NCBI GenBank assembly: GCA_025464025.1
Contig: JAODBP010000022.1
Span: forward strand, 1-26,172
Origin: Actinomycetes bacterium
GTDB lineage: Bacteria > Actinomycetota > Acidimicrobiia > Acidimicrobiales > CADCSY01
Direction of reading: 5' to 3'
Length of the DNA stretch: 26,172 bases
A program made the translations under genes and the position numbers. This document shows positions 1 to 5,552 of the stretch, piece after piece. The stretch's first letter is position 1; each line of letters starts with the position of its first letter. The notes below the pieces were generated by a model, which saw nothing but the letters and a program-made list of their open reading frames with translations, was not told where the DNA came from and ran no database searches.

Positions 1-438
1 GGCCGCCGGCCGGGGGGGTGCCGGCGGCCGGAGGGCGCCCGGGTCGTGGCGGGTCCAGAACCAGAGGCCCACGGCGAGGAGGACGATGAGGCCGAAGCCG
101 CCGCCGCCCCAGTCGTGGCCCCAGCCCCAGCTCCGCATGGAGCCGGCGATGATGAGGGCCACGATGCCGATGCCGACCAGGCCGATGCGGGGCAGGTGGC
201 GCTCGTGGAGGAACGACTCGGCGTGGCTCGGCCCGTCCTGGGCCTCGGGGATCACCAGCCAGGCGATGGCGTAGGCGAGCAGGCCGGTGCCGCCCATGAT
301 CGTGGCCACGGCCAGGACCACGCGGAAGACGACGGGGTCGATGCCGGTGTAGTCGGCCAGGCCGCCGCACACGCCGGCGACCATGCGGTCGTCGCTGCTG
401 CGGGTCAGCCGACGAGGCGGTGCCTGTTGGTCAGCCAC
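1..438 (-). CDS. PspC-domain membrane protein, C-terminus cut by window edge
   Basis: The frame is open for 146 codons and runs off the left edge. The chosen start is a GTG at 438-436, which overlaps the stop of the upstream PspC gene by 8 bp, so the two are probably translationally coupled. Residues 10-65 are a PspC domain: LTRSSDDRMVAGVCGGLADY, then TGIDPVVFR and a hydrophobic helix ending in AIAWLVIPEA. A second hydrophobic stretch (RIGLVGIGIVALIIAG) and a third (FGLIVLLAVGLWFW) follow a Gly/Trp-rich linker, so it is probably a membrane protein with three helices. PspC domains belong to phage-shock/envelope-stress systems; the target of this one is unknown. Its N-terminus lines up residue for residue with the upstream gene, which indicates a tandem duplication. 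Confidence 0.85.
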   Translation of the reverse strand, partial: MADQQAPPRRLTRSSDDRMVAGVCGGLADYTGIDPVVFRVVLAVATIMGGTGLLAYAIAWLVIPEAQDGPSHAESFLHERHLPRIGLVGIGIVALIIAGSMRSWGWGHDWGGGGFGLIVLLAVGLWFWTRHDPGALRPPAPPRPAA

Positions 439-703
439 GACGGACCTTGGCGATCATGCGGTCGGCCCGGCTCTCGGTCTCGTCGGCCGAGGGGATGAGC
501 AGCCAGGCCAGGACGTAGGCGCAGACGCCCCCGCCGCCGCACAGGGCGAGGATGGCGAAGGCGACCCGCACGATGGTCGGGTCGATGCCCGTGTACTCGG
601 CGATGCCGCCGCACACGCCCGTGAGCCAGCGGTCGTTCGTGCTTCGGGTCAGCCGGAGGGGGGCGGCGGCGGCGCCGGACATCTCGTTCATGGGTCCGAT
701 CAT
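431..703 (-). CDS. Small PspC-domain membrane protein (90 aa)
   Basis: The protein is almost entirely one PspC domain: LTRSTNDRWLTGVCGGIAEY, TGIDPTIVRVAFAILALCGG, then AYVLAWLLIPSADE. It ends in a short basic tail. It probably sits in the cytoplasmic membrane with one or two helices. Three in-frame ATGs lie at 703, 691 and 682. The longest is given here, but alignment with the downstream paralogue (equal length before the LTRS motif) favours the ATG at 682. It is the first gene of a minus-strand pair and diverges from the PspC-histidine kinase gene at 804. The 100-bp gap between them carries a 26-bp near-palindrome, so control by the neighbouring response regulator is plausible but inferred. 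Confidence 0.9.
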   Translation of the reverse strand: MIGPMNEMSGAAAAPLRLTRSTNDRWLTGVCGGIAEYTGIDPTIVRVAFAILALCGGGGVCAYVLAWLLIPSADETESRADRMIAKVRRG

Positions 704-734
704 CCGACCACGCCGCCCTTCTCACAATCGGGGA

Positions 735-760
735 TGACCCCGAGACCGGTCCCAGGGTCA
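735..760. promoter_or_regulatory. 26-bp near-palindrome, candidate operator of the PspC divergent promoters
   Basis: The left half TGACCCCGAGACC and right half GGTCCCAGGGTCA match as inverted repeats at 11 of 13 positions, around a perfect GACCGGTC core. The site lies midway between the divergent pspC (start 703) and PspC-kinase (start 804) genes. A dyad here suits a dimeric NarL/LiaR-type response regulator such as the one encoded at 1979-2614. That assignment rests on position and symmetry only. Confidence 0.45.
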
Positions 761-803
761 CCACGGATACCCGGCGGGGGCCTGGCCATGTGAACATGCC
801 CCC

Positions 804-1982
804 ATGGATCGACGGCCCTCGAGGCCCCCGTTCGAGCGAGGCGGCGACGACGCCCTCGTCGCGGGCGTCTGCTCGGGCCTGGCCCGCCACCTCGGCGTGT
901 CGCCGGTGAAGGTCCGCGTGCTGTTCGGCATCCTCACCATCGGGAGCGGCGCGGGCATCCTCTGCTACGGCGCCTTCTGGGCCGTGGTGCCCCGCTCGGC
1001 CGACGAGGGTCCGGCCAAGCCGCTCGACCGGGTGCAGCTCCCGGCCATCGGTGCCATCGCGCTCGGCGGCCTGCTCCTGGCCCACCAGCTCGGCATCTCG
1101 GCCCTCGACCCCGGCCTGTGGCCGGTCGTGGTCGTCGGCACCGGCCTGGCCATGGTGTGGCGCCAGGCCGACGAGACCAGTCGGGCCCGGTGGATGGGCG
1201 CGACCGAGGACCGCCGGGCCCGCCTCCTGCGCCTCACCGGCGGCGGCGTCCTGTTGACGGCCGGGCTGGGCGCGTTCCTTGCGTCGAACCACGAGCTCCA
1301 GGCGGCGCGCGACGGCCTGGTCGCCATCCTCGTGGTGGTGGCCGGACTGGCCCTCACGCTGGCGCCGTGGTGGTGGGGCCTGGTCAACGACCTCACGGCG
1401 GAACGCCGCGAGCGCATCCGGTCGCAGGAGCGCTCGGAGCTGGCTGCCCACCTGCACGACTCGGTGCTCCAGACCCTCGCCCTCATCCAGCGCCGGGCCG
1501 ACTCGCCGGGCGACGTCCTGCGCCTGGCCCGGAGCCAGGAGCGCGAACTGCGGTCGTGGCTCTACGCCCGGCGGGAGGACATGGGTGTGGAGGGCACGCT
1601 GGCCGGCGCCGTCGAGGCGGCCGCCGCCGAGGTCGAGGACCGCCACGGCATGCCCGTCGAGGTGGTGACCGTCGGCGACTGCCCGCTCGACGACCGGCTC
1701 GAGTCGATGGTGCGGGCGGCCCGCGAGGCGATGGTGAACGCGTCCAAGTTCGCCGGGGTGGACCACGTCGACGTGTTCGTCGAGGTCGAAGGCGACGACA
1801 TCACGGTCTTCGTGCGCGACACCGGCACCGGCTTCGACCCCACGAGCGTGCCCGACGACCGCCGCGGCGTGGCCGAGTCGATCGTGGGTCGCATGGGCCG
1901 CCACGGCGGTCAGGCCACGATCCGCAGCGCTCCGGGCGAGGGCACCGAGGTCGAGCTCACGATGACGAGGGTGCCCGCATGA
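804..1982 (+). CDS. PspC-fused sensor histidine kinase
   Basis: The protein has 392 aa. Residues 12-66 form an N-terminal PspC domain (ALVAGVCSGLARHLGVSP, then a membrane helix). More hydrophobic segments lie near 80-97, 104-118, 147-160 and 171-194. A dimerisation/phosphoacceptor helix follows, with the H-box SELAAHLHDSVLQTL; His218 is the likely phosphorylated residue because it precedes Asp, as in the HisKA_3 (NarX/LiaS) class. The C-terminal ATPase domain shows an N-box (REAMVNASKFA, Asn312) and a G-box (DTGTGFD, 339-345). It probably senses envelope stress and phosphorylates the response regulator encoded by the next gene, with which it overlaps by 4 bp (ATGA). The ATG at 804 is preceded by no clear ribosome-binding site, so a short or absent leader is likely. 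A perfect 12-bp palindrome (787-798) sits just before it. Confidence 0.93.
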   Translation: MDRRPSRPPFERGGDDALVAGVCSGLARHLGVSPVKVRVLFGILTIGSGAGILCYGAFWAVVPRSADEGPAKPLDRVQLPAIGAIALGGLLLAHQLGISALDPGLWPVVVVGTGLAMVWRQADETSRARWMGATEDRRARLLRLTGGGVLLTAGLGAFLASNHELQAARDGLVAILVVVAGLALTLAPWWWGLVNDLTAERRERIRSQERSELAAHLHDSVLQTLALIQRRADSPGDVLRLARSQERELRSWLYARREDMGVEGTLAGAVEAAAAEVEDRHGMPVEVVTVGDCPLDDRLESMVRAAREAMVNASKFAGVDHVDVFVEVEGDDITVFVRDTGTGFDPTSVPDDRRGVAESIVGRMGRHGGQATIRSAPGEGTEVELTMTRVPA

Positions 1983-2614
1983 CCAGGGTCGTGATCGTCG
2001 ACGACCACCAGATGTTCCGGGCCGGCGTGCGGGTCGAGCTGGGCGACCGGGTCGACGTGGTCGGCGACGCCGCCGAGGTCGACACCGCCATCACGCTCAT
2101 CCGCGAGCTGGTGCCCGACGTGGTGCTGCTCGACGTGCACATGCCCGGCGGCGGGGGCAAGGCCGTGTTGGAGGCGGTGTCGGCCACCCACCCCGAGGTG
2201 AAGTTCCTCGCCCTCTCGGTCAGTGACGCCGCCGAGGACGTCATCTCCGTCATCCGGGCCGGGGCGCGGGGCTACGTCACCAAGACGATCTCGGGCGACG
2301 AGCTGGCCGACGCCGTGCGCCGGGTCGCCGATGGCGATGCCGTGTTCTCGCCTCGCCTCGCCGGCTTCGTGCTCGACGCCTTCGCCGGCGCGGCCGACGT
2401 GCCCGTCGTCGATCCCGAGCTCGACCTGCTCACCAACCGGGAGCGAGAGGTGCTGCGCCTCATCGCCCGGGGCTACACCTACAAGGAGCTGGCCCGCCGG
2501 CTCGAGATCTCGGTGAAGACGGTCGAGACCCACGTCTCCGCCGTGCTCCGCAAGCTCCAGCTGTCGAGCCGCCACGAGCTCACCCGCTGGGCCACCGATC
2601 GTCGGTTGATCTGA
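1979..2614 (+). CDS. NarL/FixJ-family response regulator
   Basis: The protein has 211 aa. The receiver domain spans residues 1-120, with the acidic pair in VIVDDH (Asp8, Asp9), the phosphoacceptor Asp52 in VVLLDVHMPGG, Ser80 and Lys102 (YVTKTIS). A linker leads to a LuxR-type helix-turn-helix at about 148-205 (LTNREREVLRLIARGYTYKE, then ISVKTVETHVSAVLRKL). It is the partner of the PspC-kinase: the ATG at 1979 overlaps the kinase stop codon as ATGA. Likely targets are its own operon and the divergent pspC genes, by way of the palindrome at 735-760. That last point is inference. Confidence 0.95.
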   Translation: MTRVVIVDDHQMFRAGVRVELGDRVDVVGDAAEVDTAITLIRELVPDVVLLDVHMPGGGGKAVLEAVSATHPEVKFLALSVSDAAEDVISVIRAGARGYVTKTISGDELADAVRRVADGDAVFSPRLAGFVLDAFAGAADVPVVDPELDLLTNREREVLRLIARGYTYKELARRLEISVKTVETHVSAVLRKLQLSSRHELTRWATDRRLI

Positions 2615-2623
2615 ACCCGCCCC

Positions 2624-2629
2624 TACCCT
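2624..2629 (+). promoter_or_regulatory. -10 element for leaderless prfC transcript
   Basis: TACCCT fits the actinobacterial TANNNT -10 pattern and lies exactly 6 nt before the ATG at 2636. Transcription would therefore begin at or beside the start codon. No ribosome-binding site is visible. No convincing -35 box is seen. Confidence 0.45.
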
Positions 2630-2635
2630 GGGGGC

Positions 2636-4195
2636 ATGTCCGACGTCCTGGGTGAGGCAGCGCGCCGGCGCACGTTCGCCATCATCAGCCACCCCGACGC
2701 GGGCAAGACCACCCTCACCGAGAAGTTCCTGCTCTACGGCGGCGCCGTCCAGCAGGCCGGTGCGGTCAAGGCCCGGGCCGGGCGGCGCTCCGCCACCTCG
2801 GACTGGATGGCGATGGAGCAGCAGCGCGGCATCTCGATCACCTCGACGGTGCTCCAGTTCCCGTACCACGACCACGCCATGAACCTGCTCGACACCCCGG
2901 GCCACCGCGACTTCTCGGAGGACACGTACCGGGTGCTGGCCGCGGCCGACGCCGCCATCATGGTGCTCGACGTGGCCAAGGGCATCGAGCCCCAGACCCG
3001 CAAGCTGTTCGAGGTCTGCCGCGACCGGGGCGTGCCGCTCCTCACCTTCCTGAACAAGTACGACCGGCCCGGCCGCGACCCGCTCGAGCTGATCGACGAG
3101 ATCCAGGAGCAGCTCGGCATCCAGCCCACGCCGGTCACCTGGCCGGTCGGGATCCCGGGCGACTTCCGCGGCGTCGTCGACCGCCGCGACGGCGTGTTCA
3201 CCCGGTTCGGCCGCAGCGCCCGCGGCGCGGCGGAGGCGACCGAGGAGGTCGTCGACCCGACCGGTGAGGGCGCGTCGTGGGAGGCGGCCAAGGAGGAGAT
3301 CGGCCTGCTCGACGCCATCGGCGCCGACCTCGACGTGAAGTCGTTCCTGGCCGGGGAGACGTCGCCGCTGTTCGTCGGCTCGGCCCTCACCAACTTCGGC
3401 GTGCGCAAGCTGCTCGACGCCGTCGTCGACCTGGCCCCGGCGCCCGCGCCCCGGCCCGACGTCGAGGGCGAGCCCCGCCCGCTCGACGCACCGTTCTCGG
3501 CGTTCGTGTTCAAGATCCAGGCCAACATGGACCCGTCGCACCGCGACCGGCTGGCCTACGTGCGGATCTGCTCCGGCGAGTTCGAGCGGGGCATGACCGT
3601 CACCCACGGCCGGACCGGCAAGCCGTTCGCGACCAAGTACGCCACCAGCGTCTTCGGCCAGGACCGGGAGACGGTCGACACCGCGTTCCCGGGCGACGTG
3701 ATCGGCCTGGTCAACGCCACCGACCTCAACATCGGCGACACGCTCTACGCCGCCGAGCCGGTCGCCTTCCCGCGGATCCCGAGCTTCGCGCCCGAGGAGT
3801 TCGTGGTGGCCCGGCCCAAGGACACGGGGCGGTTCAAGCAGTTCCGCAGCGGCCTGGCCCAGCTCGACGAGGAGGGCGTGGTGCAGGTGCTCCGGGACGA
3901 CGACCTGGGCGACACCGCCCCGATCCTCGCCGCGGTCGGCCGGATGCAGTTCGAGGTGTTCAGCCACCGGCTCGAGCACGAGTTCGGCGCGCCGGTCGAG
4001 CTGCTGCCCACGTCGTACTCGGTGGCCCGGCGCACCGACGCCGCCTCGGCGCCCGAGCTGGCCCGCACCACCGGGGTGCGGGTGCTGAAGCGGGCCGACG
4101 GGACGATCCTGGCCCTGTTCGAGAGCCCGTACTGGCTCGACCGCCTGGCCGGCGACCGGCCCGAGCTCACGCTCGAGCGGATCGTCGCCGAGTAG
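2636..4195 (+). CDS. prfC: Peptide chain release factor 3
   Basis: The protein has 519 aa, close to the usual RF3 length. RF3 is a translational GTPase that removes RF1/RF2 from the ribosome after peptide release. The GTPase motifs are visible: P-loop SHPDAGKTTL (18-27), the switch region with QQRGISIT, DTPGHRDFSEDTYR (G3 plus the RF3-typical sequence) and NKYDR (G4; the canonical motif is NKxD). The C-terminal half follows RF3 organisation: FVFKIQANMDPSHRDRLAYV, a beta-barrel domain, then FKQFRSGLAQLDEEG and VGRMQFEVFSHRLEHEF, ending PYWLDRLAGDRPEL. The start is the ATG at 2636, 22 nt after the response-regulator stop, with its own -10 box. It appears monocistronic. A triplicated 18-bp repeat begins directly after its TAG stop. 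Confidence 0.97.
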   Translation: MSDVLGEAARRRTFAIISHPDAGKTTLTEKFLLYGGAVQQAGAVKARAGRRSATSDWMAMEQQRGISITSTVLQFPYHDHAMNLLDTPGHRDFSEDTYRVLAAADAAIMVLDVAKGIEPQTRKLFEVCRDRGVPLLTFLNKYDRPGRDPLELIDEIQEQLGIQPTPVTWPVGIPGDFRGVVDRRDGVFTRFGRSARGAAEATEEVVDPTGEGASWEAAKEEIGLLDAIGADLDVKSFLAGETSPLFVGSALTNFGVRKLLDAVVDLAPAPAPRPDVEGEPRPLDAPFSAFVFKIQANMDPSHRDRLAYVRICSGEFERGMTVTHGRTGKPFATKYATSVFGQDRETVDTAFPGDVIGLVNATDLNIGDTLYAAEPVAFPRIPSFAPEEFVVARPKDTGRFKQFRSGLAQLDEEGVVQVLRDDDLGDTAPILAAVGRMQFEVFSHRLEHEFGAPVELLPTSYSVARRTDAASAPELARTTGVRVLKRADGTILALFESPYWLDRLAGDRPELTLERIVAE

Positions 4196-4249
4196 CTCCA
4201 GGCGATCGGCCGCCTCCAGGCGATCGGCGGCCTACAGGCGATCGGTGAG
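4196..4249. repeat. Three tandem copies of an 18-bp repeat
   Basis: Copies at 4196-4213, 4214-4231 and 4232-4249 share the core CCAGGCGATCGGC or a close variant. Copies 1 and 2 differ at two positions and copy 3 is more diverged. The block starts at the base after the prfC stop. On the minus strand it encodes a six-residue unit resembling AADRLE. The third copy holds the TAG stop of the small minus-strand ORF, where copies 1 and 2 have GAG. Confidence 0.85.
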
Positions 4250-4432
4250 GCCCTCGGCCGCCAGGAGCGGGGCCAGCTCGGCGGCGATGAGGGCCTCGGC
4301 TGCCTCCGGTGACGCGTTCGACCGGATCGTCATCCGCACCAGCACCCGAGCCCGGCGCTGCTCGAGCTCGGCGGCCAGGGCCAGCAGCCCGACCACGGCC
4401 AGCAGGGCCAGCGGTACGCACAACAGGAGCAC
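4232..4432 (-). CDS. Small single-helix membrane protein, hypothetical
   Basis: The predicted 66-aa product starts with a strongly hydrophobic helix (VLLLCVPLALLAVVGLLALA). A basic stretch (EQRRARVLVRM) and an alanine-rich, acidic amphipathic tail (SPEAAEALIAAELAPLLAAE) follow. I do not recognise a family. The GTG at 4432 is the first plausible start in frame; no strong ribosome-binding site is seen. The gene would be divergent from the alkyltransferase-like gene at 4493 and convergent with prfC. Its last codons lie inside the 18-bp repeat array, and the stop appears to be a repeat copy in which GAG reads TAG. The membrane-helix-plus-tail organisation makes it more convincing than a random open frame. 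Confidence 0.45.
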   Translation of the reverse strand: MLLLCVPLALLAVVGLLALAAELEQRRARVLVRMTIRSNASPEAAEALIAAELAPLLAAEGLTDRL

Positions 4433-4492
4433 GAACGGACCTGTGCCCGTTGGCCGGGCGCCGCAGTCCTCCGGTCGGGCAGCATCACCCCC

Positions 4493-4819
4493 ATGGGGTT
4501 CGAGGATCAGGTGCTGGCCGTGCTGCACCGGCTCGGTCCCGGCGATCTCGTGACCTATGGCGAGGTGGCCGAGGAGGCCGGCTTCCCGGGCGCGGCGCGG
4601 GCCGTGGGGAACCTGCTCCGGGGGAGCGGCGCCGAGGACGTGCCGTGGTGGCGGGTGATCACCTCGACCGGCCGGCTGGTGCCAGGCCACGAGGTCGAGC
4701 ACGCCCGGCGGCTCGGCGCCGAGGGCGTCGAGGTCAGCGACGGCCGTGTGAAGCCAGCACATCGGCGCCGAGCCGCGGCCACTGCTCCGCCGCCCAGGGG
4801 CCGAAGTCGCGGTCGGTGA
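4493..4819 (+). CDS. Alkyltransferase-like protein (ATL), MGMT-family DNA-binding domain
   Basis: The 108-aa product has the MGMT C-terminal DNA-binding fold: VLAVLHRLGPGDLVTYGEVA, the AARAVGNLLRG recognition segment (34-44) and the active-site loop at 50-60. Where methyltransferases have PCHRV, this protein reads PWWRV (residues 51-55). The alkyl-accepting Cys is replaced by Trp and the next His also by Trp. Loss of the Cys defines ATL proteins, which bind O6-alkylguanine lesions without repairing them and hand them to nucleotide excision repair. The last 28 residues are arginine-rich and overlap, antisense, the 3' end of the convergent serine-hydrolase gene by 86 bp. That tail is probably not part of the fold. 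Function is assigned by family. Confidence 0.9.
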   Translation: MGFEDQVLAVLHRLGPGDLVTYGEVAEEAGFPGAARAVGNLLRGSGAEDVPWWRVITSTGRLVPGHEVEHARRLGAEGVEVSDGRVKPAHRRRAAATAPPPRGRSRGR

Positions 4820-5552
4820 GGCAGGCACACGCCACACCGGCATCGGGGTCGACCCAGAGGAACCCGCCGGCCTGGCCGAAGTGGCCGAACGTGCGGGGCG
4901 ACGCCGACGTCGGCGTCCAGTGGGGTGCCTTGTGGTCGCGGAGCTCGACGCCGAGGCCCCAGTCGTTCGGGTCCTGGCGCCCGAACCCGGGGAGGATGCC
5001 GACCAGGCCGGGGAACGCCACCGTGGTGGCCTCGGCCAGGGTGGCCGGGCTCACCAACGTGGGTGCCTGGAGCTCGACGGCCAGGCGGGCGAGGTCGGCG
5101 ACCGGCCCGACGCCATCGGCGGCAGGGGAGCCGTCGCATCGGGTCGCCGTCAGCCCGAGGGGCTCGAGCACGCCCTCCCGCAGGTAGTCGCCGAAGGGGA
5201 TCCCGGCCCGCTCGCCGACGTGGCGGGCGAGGACCTCGATGCCGGTGTTCGAGTAGATCCGCTTGGCCCCCGGCACGGCGATGACGGCCTCGGTGTCGAA
5301 GGCGAGGCCCGACGCGTGGGCCAGGAGGTGGCGCACGGTCGAGTGGTGCGGGCCGGCCGGCTCGTCGAGCCCGACGGTGCCCTCCTCGATCGCGACCCAG
5401 GTGGCGAGGGCCGTCAGCACCTTGGTGACCGACGCCCACCGCAGCGGGAGGTCCTGGGGCCCGGTGGCGTCGACCACCCCGTCGGCGGTGACGACGGCGA
5501 CGGCCGCGGTGGTGACCGGCCACCCGGCGACCCGGCCCAGCGCCGTCGTCAC
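4734..5552 (-). CDS. Beta-lactamase-family serine hydrolase
   Basis: The protein has 272 aa and belongs to the class C beta-lactamase/DD-peptidase/esterase fold. Visible motifs are SVTK at 41-44 (SxxK, nucleophile Ser41 and Lys44), YSN at 100-102 (YxN) and HFGQAGG at 224-230, which takes the place of the third KTG/HxG element. No signal peptide is evident, so it may be cytoplasmic and act as an esterase; the substrate is unknown. The start is a GTG at 5552 that overlaps the stop of the SpoIIE-phosphatase gene as GTGA, so translation is probably coupled. The 3' end overlaps the convergent ATL gene by 86 bp. At 272 aa it is shorter than many family members (350-400 aa). Confidence 0.9.
   Translation of the reverse strand: MTTALGRVAGWPVTTAAVAVVTADGVVDATGPQDLPLRWASVTKVLTALATWVAIEEGTVGLDEPAGPHHSTVRHLLAHASGLAFDTEAVIAVPGAKRIYSNTGIEVLARHVGERAGIPFGDYLREGVLEPLGLTATRCDGSPAADGVGPVADLARLAVELQAPTLVSPATLAEATTVAFPGLVGILPGFGRQDPNDWGLGVELRDHKAPHWTPTSASPRTFGHFGQAGGFLWVDPDAGVACACLTDRDFGPWAAEQWPRLGADVLASHGRR

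Noticed and set aside
1910..3979. 689-codon minus-strand open frame over the response regulator and prfC
   Set aside because: The translation is rich in Gly/Arg/His/Val with no domain, and lies opposite two certain genes. It is a GC-driven shadow.
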